Notes under the pieces: model-generated
The model's input: the letters and a program-made list of their open reading frames with translations, nothing else
Told to the model about the DNA's origin: nothing
The model's database searches: none
Position numbers and translations under genes: made by a program
Part shown: in pieces, positions 1 through 10,128 of the stretch
Numbering within the stretch: position 1 is the first letter of the stretch
How the letters are laid out: the number at the start of each line of letters is the position of its first letter
Origin: Cherax quadricarinatus
Lineage: Eukaryota; Arthropoda; Malacostraca; Decapoda; Parastacidae
DNA: 64,000 nt
Direction: 5' to 3'
NCBI RefSeq assembly: GCF_038502225.1
Contig: NC_091303.1
Span: 27,504,830-27,568,829 of the forward strand

Positions 1-266
1 GTGTCAGGGGCCCGAGACTGTTCAACTGCCTCCCAGCACACATAAGGGGGATTACCAACAGACCCCTGGCAGTCTTCAAGCTGGCACTGGACAAGCACCT
101 AAAGTCAGTTCCTGATCAGCCGGGCTGCGGCTCGTACGTTGGTTTGCGTGCAGCCAGCAGCAACAGCCTGGTTGATCAGGCGCTGATCCACCAGGAGGCC
201 TGGTCACAGACCGGGCCGCGGGGGCGTTGACCCCCGAAACTCTCTCCAGGTAAACTCCAGGTAAAC
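1..266 (+). mobile_element. LINE-A 3' terminal fragment
   Basis: This stretch matches the 3' end of the full-length LINE-A at 36764-42348. It encodes the C-terminus of ORF2 (LFNCLP...DKHLKSVPDQPGCGSYVG), stops with TGA at 228-230, and ends in two tandem CCAGGTAA-containing units. The window edge cuts it on the left. It joins directly to the RT region of an older LINE-A subfamily copy, so it probably inserted into that copy. Confidence 0.9.
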
Positions 267-1257
267 AGCACCGTATCATCCTTTGCGGATGATACTAGGA
301 TCTGCATGAGGCTGTCATCTGCTGAGGACGCGGTTAACCTCCAAGAAGATATAAACAAAGTTTTCCAGTGGGCAACGGTAAACAATATGATGTTCAATGA
401 GGACAAATTCCAACTACTCCGTTATGGAAAACTGGAGGAGATAATAACTAGAACAGAGTATACTACTGACTCCGGCCATACAATAGAGCGGAAAAATAAT
501 GTAAGGGACCTGGGAGTAGTAATGTCTGAGGATCTCACTTTCAAGGATCACAACAGTGCCACGATCGCACGTGCAAAGAAAATGATAGGATGGATAATGA
601 GAACTTTCAAAACGAGAGATGCCAAGCCCATGATGATCCTTTTCAAATCACTTGTTCTCTCTAGGCTGGAATACTGCTGTACATTAACATCTCCATACAA
701 AGCAGGTGAAATCGCAGATCTAGAGAGTGTACAGAGATCCTTTACTGCACATATAAGTTCTGTCAAGCACCTTAACTACTGGAAACGCTTGGAAGCACTT
801 GACTTGTACTCGTTGGAACGCAGGAGGGAGAGATATATCATAATCTACACTTGGAAAATCTTGGAAGGAATGGTCCCAAATCTGCACACAGAAATCACTC
901 CCTACGAAAGTAAAAGACTGGGCAGGCGATGCAAAATGCCGCCAATAAAAAGTAGGGGCGCCATTGGTACACTAAGAGAAAACACCATAAGTGTCCGGGG
1001 CCCAAAACTGTCCAACAGCCTCCCATCAAGCATTAGGGGAATTGCCAATAAACCCCTGGTTGCCTTCAAGAGAGAGCTGGACAGATACCTAAAGTCAGTG
1101 CCGGATCAGCCGGGCTGTGGCTCGTACGTCGGACTGCGTGCGGCCAGCAGTAACAGCCTAGTTGATCAGGCCCTGATCCATCGGGAGGCCTGGTCATGGA
1201 CCGGGCCGCGGGGGCGTTGATCCCCGGAATAACCTCCAGGTAACCTCCAGGTAACCC
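267..1257 (+). mobile_element. LINE-A subfamily copy, RT C-terminal half
   Basis: An open frame from 306 to 1220 (304 codons) encodes the part of ORF2 after the FADD catalytic box (SSFADDTRICM is read just upstream at about 275-307), through the thumb and C-terminal region, to the family's last residues. The protein differs from the 36-42 kb LINE-A at many positions (for example SSIRGIANKPLVAFKRELDRYLKS), so this is a distinct, older subfamily. The 3' tail has two CCAGGTAAC units (about 1232-1257). The 5' part lies left of the window or was cut by the LINE-A fragment at 1-266. Confidence 0.88.
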
Positions 1258-1500
1258 AGGATAACCCAAGAAAGTCAGTGCGTCATCGAGGACTGTCTAA
1301 CTTATTTCCATTGGGGTCCTTAATCTTGTCCCCCAGGATGCGACCCACACAAGTCGACTAACATCCAGGTACCTATTTGCTGCTAGGTGAACAGGACAAC
1401 ATGTGTAAGGAAACGTGTCCAAATGTTTCCACCCGCCAGGAATCGAACCCGGGCCCACTGTGTGTGAAGCGGGAGCTTTAGCCACCAGGCCACCGGGCTA
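1258..1500 (-). mobile_element. tRNA-derived SINE, 3'-truncated
   Basis: Read on the minus strand, the right end (about 1430-1500) is a tRNA-like head with box A (TGGCCTGGTGG) and box B (GGTTCGATTCC-like). A SINE body follows that is shared with 9788-10083, 24400-24700 and 52357-52660. The copy lacks the (ATCTT)n tail and abuts the LINE-A tail at 1257. Confidence 0.85.
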
Positions 1501-1676
1501 GTAGGCCTTGTGTCTTGCTGCCAGGCCGCTGTGAGAGTGAGGCGGAGGCAAGGGCATGCAGGCTGGCGTGCCCACCGAGAGGCCTGGCTACAGAGGGCAG
1601 CACCTTAGTGGCGCGAAATATGAACTAAGGTGGCAGACAGCATGGGCTGTCTGTGCAGACAGTACAGGCTGTCTAC
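1501..1676. repeat. Repeat X, copy 1
   Basis: This segment, from GTAGGCCTTGTGTCTT to the CAGGCTGTCTACA end, recurs at 14821-14992. It is not coding. Like the second copy it is embedded in LINE-A sequence, which suggests a dispersed element of about 175-325 bp. The family is not recognised. Confidence 0.65.
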
Positions 1677-2299
1677 ATACGAACCAAAGCCCAGCTGGTT
1701 AGGTACTGACTTTAGGTGCCTGTCCAGTGCCTTATTGAAGACAGCCAGGGGTCTATTTGTAATCCCCCTTATGTATGCTGGGAAGCAGTTGAACAGTCTT
1801 GTGCCCCTGACATTTATTGTGTTGTCTCCTAGCATACTCATGATGCTCTTACTTTTCATTGGTGGGATGTTGCATCTGCCGAGTCTTTTGTTTTCGTAGG
1901 AAGTAGTTTTTGTGCAAATGTGGTACTAATCCATCTAGAATTTTTCAATTGTATATTATCACATATTTTTCTTGCCTGCATTCCAGGGAATACAAGTCAA
2001 GGGACTTCAACCGTTTCCAGTAATTTAGGTGCTTTGTCGTACTTATGTGTACCGTGAAGGTTTTCTATATATATTCTCCAGGTCAGCAATATCACCTGCC
2101 TTGAAAGAGGTCGTTAGTGTACAGCAATATTCGAGCCTAGAGAGAAGCGATTTGAAGAGAATCATCATGGGCTTGGCATAACTAGTTTTGAAGATTCTCA
2201 TTATCTATCCTCTTATTTTTCTAGCAATTGTGGTAGATACATTGTTGTGATCTTTGAAAGTGAGATCCTCTGACATTATCACTCTGAGTTATGTGATTT
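1677..2299 (-). mobile_element. Degenerate LINE-A fragment
   Basis: Reading the minus strand gives broken pieces of the LINE-A ORF2 C-terminus (RGTRLFNCFPAYIRGITNRPLAVF and the LSRLEYCCTL region) with many stops. It is one of the older LINE-A copies. It ends where LINE-C sequence starts. Confidence 0.8.
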
Positions 2300-2368
2300 C
2301 CGTGTAATCAATATTCTCATTAATGCCTTACTTAATGCTATGCCTAGCCAGCCCCATCATTATATGTT

Positions 2369-2676
2369 AGGTAAGACACATATGCAACAGTTAGGTATCT
2401 TTATTTCGAAACGTTTCGCCTACACAGTAGGCTTCTTCAGTCGAGTACAGAAAAGTTGATAGAAGCAGAAGATACTTGAAGACGATGTAATCAGTCCATC
2501 ACCCTTAAAGTTTTGAGGTGGTCAGTCCCTCAGTCTGGAGAAGAGCATTGTTCCATAGTATGAAACAATATGAAGAAGCCTACTGTGTAGGCGAAACGTT
2601 TCGAAATAAAGATACCTAACTGTTGCATATGTGTCTTACCTAACAACCTGTCGGTATTTTATACCATTTTAATGTT
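2369..2676. mobile_element. Palindromic retroposon with 73-bp perfect inverted arms
   Basis: Arms 2367-2439 and 2571-2643 are perfect reverse complements over 73 bp. They contain CGAAACGTTTCG and AATAAAGATACC. A unique 3' extension ends in GTCGGTATTTTATACCATT. The 308-bp element is flanked by an exact 16-bp duplication (2353-2368 and 2677-2692) of LINE-C sequence, which marks it as a true insertion. A second member lies at 25315-25520. No coding capacity is seen. The long duplication fits target-primed retroposition better than a typical MITE. Confidence 0.88.
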
Positions 2677-2703
2677 CCCATCATTATATGTTTAGTTTTG
2701 CTG

Positions 2704-2705
2704 AT

Positions 2706-2736
<31 letters not shown>

Positions 2737-2956
2737 TTTGAACATGATACAGAGAAGTACAAAAGAATACAGCTAAATGCAACATGCCAAAGCCACTTGA
2801 ATGCAGAGCATTACGGGCAGGCTTAAAATTAACTTAAGATTAACTAAGCAATGAAGTATTCAGTGGTAAAACATTATTGTAAACAGATAACAATTAAGCA
2901 CAAATGAGCATTACAAAAACAGGTCGTATGGTTGCTTGCACTGCTGTACAATCAGT
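2704..2956 (-). mobile_element. LINE-B 3' UTR fragment with TTTA tail
   Basis: About 250 bp matching the LINE-B 3' UTR at 2957-3230 and 50336-50590. It ends at its left side in a (TTTA)n tail at 2704-2739. It lies head-to-tail with the longer LINE-B copy that follows, so it is either a separate 5'-truncated insertion or a tandem of 3' ends. Confidence 0.82.
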
Positions 2957-4962
2957 ATTTATTTATTTATTTATTTATTAATTTCAACATGATACAGAGA
3001 AGTACAAGGAATACAATTTTTAAAGTGCAACATGCCAAAGCCCCTTGTATACAGAGCATTATGGGCAGGCTTAAAATTAACTTAAGATTAACTAAGCAAT
3101 GATATATTCAGTGGTACAAAAATTATTGTAAAACAGATAAGAATTTAGTACAAATGAGTATTACAAAGACAGGTCATATGGTCATTTATCTTATCTTATC
3201 TTATCTTACTGTGTTGCTGTGTAATCAGTAGAATGGAGTATTCTGTTAGGTAATGAAGTTAAACAGTAACAAAGTTTGATTGGGTCATAGGTTGACATTT
3301 ATGAGATACAATAATGAGATACATATATGAGATACAATTTATGAGATACATTTATTCAGTATTTATTTAGTTGTGGGTGAGTAAGTGATTTTTGAGAAGA
3401 GACTTGAATTTATAAACAGTGTTTCTTTTATATTCACAGGTAATGAATTCCAGATTTTAGGACCTTTTATGTGCATTGAGTTTTTGCATAGCGTGAGATG
3501 GACACGAGGAACATCAAAGAGTGATCTGTGTCTTGTGTTATGGTCATGTGTTCTGTTGAGGTTGGTAAGTAGATGTTTGAGGGGAGGGTTTATGTCAGAG
3601 TTAAGTGTTCTATGTATGTAGTAGGTGCAGTAATAAGTATGGATGTTTTGTATTGTGAGCAGGTTTAGAGTTTTGAATATTGGTGGAGTGTGCTGCCTGT
3701 AGTGGGAATTTGTTATCATTCTGACTGCAACCTTTAGTTGGGTGATTAGTGGTTTGAGATGGTTTATTGTTGTTGAGCCCCATGCTCAAATTCCATAGGT
3801 GAGATAGGGGTTAATAAGTGAGTGATATAGGGCCAGGAGGGCTGACTGTGGAACATAGTACTGTATCTTCGATAGTATGCCTACGGTCTTGGAATTTTTT
3901 TTTGGAAATTTGCTGTATATGTGTTTGAAATTTGAGTCTATTATCAAGGTGGATTCCTAGGAATTTTCCCTCTGTGAGTTTTGTGATATGTGATCCATTT
4001 ATCATTATGTTAAGAGACACATCTGCAGCTCTGAATGTAGTAGGTTTTGTCAATGTTTAGAGTAAGTTTGTTGGTCCTCATCCAGGTTGATATTTTCTGT
4101 AATTCGGTATTTACAGTATTGGCTAGCGTGACTGGGCTCGGGTGAGAGTAGACGTATGTAGTGTCATCTGCAAATAGTGTGGGTTTGAGTAGTTGCGATG
4201 CATTTGGTAGGTCATTTATGTATATGAGAAAGAGAAGAGGGCCTAGGACACTTCCCTGTGGGACACCAACTGTAATTGGCTGTGCGGAAGAGTTTGCCCC
4301 ATTTGTGTACACATACTGGCTTCTGTTGCTGAGGTATGACTTTAGGTAGTTGAGGGAGTGCCCTCTTATACCATAGTGCGACAACTTTATGTGGAGCAAG
4401 TCGTGGTCAACTGTATCGAAAGTTTTACGTAAGTCAATGAAGATCCCCAGTGGGACTTCTTTTTTCTCTATTGCTGTATAAATATGTTCTAGCATGTGGA
4501 TAATAGCATCATTAGTATTTTTATTAGGCCTGAACCCAAATTGACAGGGGTTGAGTATGTTGTGGGAGATGAGGTAGGAATAGATGTGCTTATGGATTAA
4601 TTTTTCAAAGATTTTAGAGAGAGGGTGTAAGTTGGATATTGGCCTATAGTTATTCAAGTCTGTGTGGTCTCCTCCTTTATGGATCGGGGTGACCCTTGCT
4701 ATTTTGAGAACTGTAGGAAAGGTAGAGGATTCAATGGATTTGTTAAAGAGTGTTGCAATGATTGGTGATAGCACCTGTGACACTTTTTTGTATATAATGG
4801 GTGGTAAGGTATTTAAATCTCCTGTCTTTTTTTTAGTTTGTTGATAAAAAGGGAGACTTCAGTTGGGTTCGTCTGAGCTAGGAACAGTGTGTTCGGGTAG
4901 TTGCCAGTGAGGTAGTCATTGGGTGGGGTATCTGAGCTTGGGATTTTATTGGCAAGGTTTTT
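2957..4962 (-). mobile_element. LINE-B copy, 5'-truncated
   Basis: The tail of (TTTA)n is at 2957-2980, followed by a 3' UTR with a (TTATC)5 run at 3186-3208. The degraded RT frame then reads right to left from 4962. The 5' truncation lies in the linker before the RT. It joins LINE-C sequence at both ends, so it inserted into LINE-C. Confidence 0.9.
3363..4850 (-). pseudogene. LINE-B reverse transcriptase (broken)
   Basis: Minus-strand frames give the RT of an APE-type LINE in order: ARVTPIHKGGD and NYRPISNL (palm entry), LRKTFDTVDHDLL (catalytic Asp box), [28 protein letters not shown] (FADD catalytic pair), then a thumb and C-terminal region ending RHRSLFDVPRVHL...WNSLPVNIKE. Frameshifts near 3890, 4030 and 4785 divide it. 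The intact homologue is at 50698-52356. Confidence 0.88.
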
Positions 4963-5768
4963 TTATGATTCACACCACCGGATTCTCCAACACCCAAAAC
5001 ATTCTTAATCATGTACTAGCCTCGTGTCAGGACCTGGTGTTGATAATCTCTACTGATGAAACAAAGATACTCAATAGGCGTCCTCCTCGACAGAGAGGCA
5101 CAGTTCGCCAGATCCAGTTGCATGATGAGTCTCTTCTAGAATATGTAATCAGATACAGGCTTTGAGGTTCCACTACTTGGACCTGTTGTAACGAGACTTT
5201 GTCGCCAATACAAAGAAAGACTGAGAGCACTTCGAGTTGTGGCAGGGCTTCACCCCAGGTATGGTGCTAATGTTAAAATTGTGAAAATGATGTATCTTGC
5301 TTATATTAGATCATTGGTTGATTATGCTGCGCCACTACTTGCTCTTGTGTCTGACTGGAAGCTTGGAAGGCAGGAAAATCTGCAGAACGAAGTAATGAGA
5401 ATCATTTTAGGATGTCCTCGTACTGCCAAAATTTTAAATATTCAAAAACAACTTGATATTCCAAGCATCAGAGATCGTGTTACTGAAAGAAATATCCTAA
5501 TTGGGGTTAATATGCTCAGGCAAGCCCATTCAAGCCCCTGCACAGAAGCCCTCCAAACTTTCCTCAGCACTGGTGAACACTCCTCCAGATGGATCGAAAA
5601 AACTGGAACCGACCTCCGCATGAATCAAATACATGATCTATGCCAAGTATGGCAACAGCGGCACTTCTCTCCATGGGATATACCCCATTCCAAACTATCA
5701 TCCCTTCATTTCCCCCCCAAACTACTTCTGAAATCACAACCAAAGCTTCGCCTTGAAGCCAAACCCTG
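4963..5768 (+). pseudogene. LINE-C RT C-terminal region (broken)
   Basis: Starts with MIHTTGFSNTQNILNHV, the residues directly after the FADD box of LINE-C, and runs to LLLKSQPKLRLEAKP. A frameshift near 5160 separates the first 66 codons from the rest (5239-5769 frame). Sequence and order match LINE-C at 48400-49270. A LINE-B insertion follows before the RNase H part resumes at 7021. Confidence 0.88.
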
Positions 5769-5779
5769 ATCTTCCTTAT

Positions 5780-7020
5780 TTACATTAATGATGACTTACG
5801 TCATCTCCCACCCTAATCTTGCCACCCTCAACACCATTGTCAACGAGGAGCTGCTCAAAATTCTGACTTGGATGACAGCCAATGAACTTACACTTAACAC
5901 TGACAAAACCTACTACATTATGTTTGGTAGCAGAGCAGGTGTTGCGCAACTTAACATTATGATCGACAACACTCTAATTGCCAGACATAATGAGGGCAAA
6001 TTCCTAGGTCTATACCACGACAACAACCTAAATTTCAGCACCCATATCCAACACATAACATAAAAAGTTTCCAAAACGGTGGGGATCCTCTCCAAGATAC
6101 GATATTACGTGCCGCAAACTGCCCTTCTCACACTATACCATTCACTCATTTATCCATACCTCACCTATGCTATTTGTGCTTGGGGATCAACTGCAGCAAC
6201 ACATCTAAAGCCAATAATAACCCAACAAAAAGCCGCAGTAAGAATAATCACTAAATCCCATCCCTGGCAACCCCCTCCCCCCCACTCTTCATAGATCTAA
6301 ACATACTCCCTGTTCAGAACATCCACACTTACTACTGTGCAATCTACATCTACAGGACCTTAAAAACCAATATTAACCTTGACCTAAAACGCTTTCTTGA
6401 TAGTTGTGACAGGACCCACAGGCATAACACCTGACACAAACATCTCTATGACATTCCCCGTGTCCGACTAAACCTTTCAAAAATTCAATGTGTGTCAAAG
6501 AGCCTAAAATCTGGAACACTCTACCCGAAAACTCTAGAACTGCAGACACATTCATCACTTTCAAAACTGCAGTTAGAAAACATCTTATCTCCCTGATACA
6601 CCCCGACAACTAACTACATGTAAACCACCTGGTGGTTCACACTTACACTCACTCACCCATCGACTATAAACACAGAAATACGAATCTTAATCTTAAAATA
6701 ATTAACCCTAACTAGTCATAAGCTTGCCTATGATACTTCAATATAAACACTATGTATTGTGCCAAAACAAAAGCATTCACATTTCTAAACTTACAACCTA
6801 TAATGTAGTCACTTAGCCTTAATGCCATAATCTGTAATAATTTAAAGTTCAGAATTAATCTAAGTCTGCCCGAAATGCCTAGTCATGCTAGGTGTCCTAG
6901 TGGCCTCCTCTGTATTTAGTATTTTAAAATATGTAAGCCACACAATATCCAAAATCTGTAAACCCCGCATTGTAATCCTTATCGAGAATAAACTTGATTG
7001 ATTGATTGATTGATTGATTG
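5780..7020 (+). mobile_element. LINE-B copy with TTGA tail, internally deleted
   Basis: Begins in the RT with FLIYIND fused by a deletion to [13 protein letters not shown], continues through the C-terminal region (frames at 5788-6063, 6079-6294 and on to about 6610), then a 3' UTR to an AATAAA and a (TTGA)n tail at 6987-7020. It interrupts LINE-C; a TGAT at each junction may be a short target duplication. The 3' UTR matches the copy at 53805-54914, not the TTTA-tailed copies, so it belongs to a second LINE-B subfamily. Confidence 0.88.
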
Positions 7021-7837
7021 ATGATGCCTTAAGCTGTACTGATAACTTAATCACACAGCACACTCACAAATTATTTACGTTGATGGTTCTGTTCAGCAAT
7101 TCTCTGGTGCAGCTGGTAGTGCTGCTGTTGTCGTACAGAGTGATGGGTCTCTTAAAGAAATTGGAGCACGCATCAATAAATGGGCCTCTGCCCTTCAGAC
7201 AGAACTGTTTGCCATACTCCTTGAACTCGACTGCGTCCATGTATCTAAAGTTGACACTTTAATTGTAACTGATTCTCTGTCATCCATAAATGCTCTCAAC
7301 TCATTAAGTATCATTTGTAGCATGCTTGTGTCAGACGCCATACATAGGTATGGTAGGATTGTGGACAGTTGAGTCACTGTGCGCATGATGTGGGTTCCAT
7401 CTCACATTGGTCTTCAGATGCATGATAGAACTGATAAATTGGCCAAGTTGTATGCTTTTAAAGACGGGGAAGATTACAATCTTGGCTTGTCAGTTAGCAG
7501 TTTGAGAACAATAATTCGAAAAGAACTTCAATTGAATTTTGTTGAAATAAGACTCAGGGAGATTGACACAAGTCAGTCCATCTATCATCATTCCATCATG
7601 CAGGAGGAGCCACATGTCTATGGTGCATCCAACAAGATAAGCAGACTCTTGGATGTTACTACCGCCCGGCTCCGGCTGGGTTACAAGTATCTTCGGCAGG
7701 TTAAATCACCACCACCAGATGTAGACCAAACGAAATGTAAACTTTGCCAGATGGACTATTGTCACACCTTGCGTCATTATGTACTGGAGTGCGATAAAAT
7801 TAATGAATTCAGAGACAACTCACTCAGAAATGTATAA
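7021..7837 (+). pseudogene. LINE-C RNase H domain and C-terminus
   Basis: Encodes an RNase H fold with its acidic residues in order: DG in the first strand (about 7080), TELFAILLEL (Glu), TDSLSSINAL (Asp), then VPSHIGLQMHDRTDKLAK (Asp). A terminal CKLCQMDYCHTLRHYVLEC zinc-knuckle-like segment follows. Frames are broken near 7070 and 7370 (an in-frame stop). RNase H after RT places LINE-C in the I/R1 group of LINEs. The 3' end includes AATAAA near 7914. Confidence 0.88.
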
Positions 7838-9390
7838 GATATGTCAAAGTATTTTACCCACAGTAGTATACTATAGACCATTCTGGAAAAATACCCTGAA
7901 TTTCCTCCCTGTAAATAAAGCATTACCATGAACACACCTAATTGTATTCACCTAGTTGTGGTTGCAGGGGTCGAGATTCAGCTCTTGGCCCCCGCCTCTT
8001 CACTGATCGCCAATGGGTCCTGCCTCTCCCTGCTCCATAAGCTTCATCATACTTCGTCTTAAAACTATGTATGGTTCCTGCCTCCACTACATCACTTGCC
8101 AGACTATTCCGCTTTCTAAGAACTCTGTGGCTGAGGAACTACTTCCTAACATCCCTTTGACTCATCTGAGTCCTCAGCTTCCAATTGTGGTCCCTTGTTT
8201 GTGTGTCTCATCTCTGGAACATCCTGTCTGCCCACCTTATCTATTCCACGCAGTATTTTGTACGTCGTTATCATGTCATCCCTGACCCTCCTGTCCTCCA
8301 GTGTCGTCAGACCGATTTCCCTTAACCTTTCTTCGTATTACATTCCCCTTAGCTCTGGAACTAGCCTTGTTGCAAATCTTTGCAATTTCTCTAATTTCTT
8401 GACGTGCTTGACCAGGTGTGGGTTCCAAACTGGTGCTGCGTACTCCAGTATGGGCCTGACGTACACAGTGTATAGAGTCTTGAACGATTCCTTACTGAGG
8501 TATCGGAATGTTGTTCTCAGGTTTGCCAGGCACCCATATGCCGCAGCAGTTATTTGGTTAATGTGGGCTTACGGCGACGGACTCGGTGTTATACTCACCC
8601 CCAAATCTTTCTCCTTGAGTGAGGTTTACAGTCCGTGTCCGCCTAGCCTATACTCTGTCTGCGGTCTTCTTTGCCCTTCCCCGATCTTCATGGCTTTGTA
8701 TTTGGCGGGGTTAAATTCTAGGAGCCAGTTGCTGGACCATGCATCCAGCCTGTCCAGATCTCTTTGTAGACCTGTCTGGTCCTCATCTGATTTAATTCTC
8801 CTCATTAACTTCACATCATCTGCAAATAAGGACACTTCTGAGTCTATCCCTTCCGTCATGTCATTCACACATACCAAGAATAGCACTGTTCCTAAGACTG
8901 ACCCTTGTGGGACCCCGCTCGTCACAGGTGCCCATCGTGATACCTCATCAAGTACCATGACTCGATGTTGCCTCCCTGTCAGGTATTTTCTGATCCACTG
9001 CAGTTCCCTTCCTGTTATACGTGTCTGATCCTCTATCTTCTGCACTAATCTCTTGTGAGAAACTGTGTCGAAGGCCTTCTTGCAGTCCATGAAAATGCAA
9101 TCGACCCACCCCTCCCTCTCATGTCTTATTTCAGTTACCTTGTCATAAAACTCTAGTAGGTTTGTGACACAGGATTTGCCTTCCATGAATCTGTGCTGGC
9201 TGTCGTTTATAACCTTGTTCCATTCCAGGTGTTCCACCACTCTCCTCCTGATAATCTTCTCCATGACTTTGCATACTATACAAGTCAGTGACATTGGTCT
9301 ATAGTTTAGTGCTTCGTTTCTGTCCCCTTTCTTAAAGATAAGGATCACATTTGCCATCTTCCATACCTCAGGTAGTTGCCTAGTTTCTAG

Positions 9391-9698
9391 GAAAAGCAGG
9401 GGTGTCACTAGCACGTTAAGAGACCATACAATAAGTGTCAGGGGCCCGAGACTGTTCAACTGCCTCCCAGCATATATAAGGGGGATTACCAATAGACCCC
9501 TGACAGTCTTCAAGCTGGCACTGGACAAGCACCTAAAGTCGGTACCTGACCAGACAAGCTGTGGCTCGTACGTTGGTTTGCGTGCAGCCAGCAGTAACAG
9601 CCTGGTTGATCAGGCTCTGATCCACCAGGAGGCCTGGTCACAGACCGGGCTGCCGGGGCGTTGACCCCCGGAACTCTCTCCAGGTAAACTCCAGGTAA
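9391..9698 (+). mobile_element. LINE-A 3' fragment inside LINE-D
   Basis: About 300 bp of LINE-A 3' end, from GAAAAGCAGGGGTGTCACT to the CCAGGTAA tail units. It sits between LINE-D sequence coding LETRQLPEVWK (left) and LCVPLTTIL (right), so it is a 5'-truncated insertion into LINE-D in the opposite orientation. Its antisense frame happens to read on into the LINE-D RT (8626-9528). Confidence 0.88.
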
Positions 9699-9787
9699 GA
9701 TTGTGGTTAGTGGCACACACAGTGTCTCTGCTCCCTCTCTAACGACCCACGGAGAGATGTCCAGTCCCACTGCCTTTGAGGTATCAA

Positions 9788-10083
9788 GATAAGATAAGAT
9801 AAGATTTCGTTCGGATTTTTAACCCCAGAGAGTTAGGCACCCAGGATAACCCAAGAAAGTCAGTGTGTCATCGAAGACTGTCTAACTTATTTCCATTGGG
9901 GTCCTCAATCCTGTCCCCCAGGATGCAACCCACACCAGTCGACTAACACCCAGGTACCTATTTGCTGCTAGGTGAACAGGACAACAGGTGTAAGGAAACG
10001 TGTCGAAATGTTTCCACCCACCGGGAATCGAACTCGGTCCCTCCATGTGTGAAGCGGAATCTTTAGCCACCAGGTCACCGGGC
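9788..10083 (-). mobile_element. tRNA-derived SINE with (ATCTT)n tail
   Basis: On the minus strand the tRNA-like head is at the right end (about 10015-10083) and the tail (AAGAT)n on the plus strand is at 9788-9808. The body is shared with the other SINEs. LINE-D sequence flanks both sides (GAGGTATCAAG on the left; TTCTTCACCTCCTCCT on the right), so it inserted in LINE-D. Confidence 0.88.
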
Positions 10084-10128
10084 CACTAAAGACCACTTAG
10101 AAGCTTCTTCACCTCCTCCTCGGTTGTG

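Larger units (their letters stand above)
2300..7936 (+). mobile_element. LINE-C (I/R1-like, RNase H) copy split in four
   Basis: The four pieces are about 2300-2368, 2677-2703, 4963-5779 and 7021-7936. Each continues the homologous LINE-C at 47516-50335 (read on the other strand) exactly where the previous one stops. The interruptions are the palindromic retroposon (2369-2676), two LINE-B 3' ends and a body (2704-4962), and a third LINE-B (5780-7020). The RT piece encodes the region just after the FADD box; the last piece carries RNase H and a cysteine-rich C-terminus. All coding is broken by frameshifts. Confidence 0.88.
7938..10128 (-). mobile_element. LINE-D (CR1-like) copy, interrupted
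   Basis: Read right to left it gives LINE-D from the linker before RT to the 3' tail (AGGTGAATAC-type unit at about 7940-7965). RT motifs: [50 protein letters not shown]. The line of homology is broken by a LINE-A fragment (9391-9698) and a SINE (9788-10083). Frameshifts near 8630 and elsewhere make it non-functional. CR1 affinity rests on the FKKGD..NYRPVSLTC and QHGF..GKSCVTNLLEF motif style. Confidence 0.88.

Noticed and set aside
2369..2676. An ordinary DNA-transposon MITE
   Set aside because: The inverted arms do not reach the right boundary (a unique ~33-bp end follows), and the duplication is 16 bp, longer than usual for MITE families.
8195..9028. 277-codon plus-strand ORF
   Set aside because: It is the antisense shadow of the LINE-D RT on the minus strand; its sequence has no family resemblance and the real motifs (FADD, PQGSVLG) are on the other strand.
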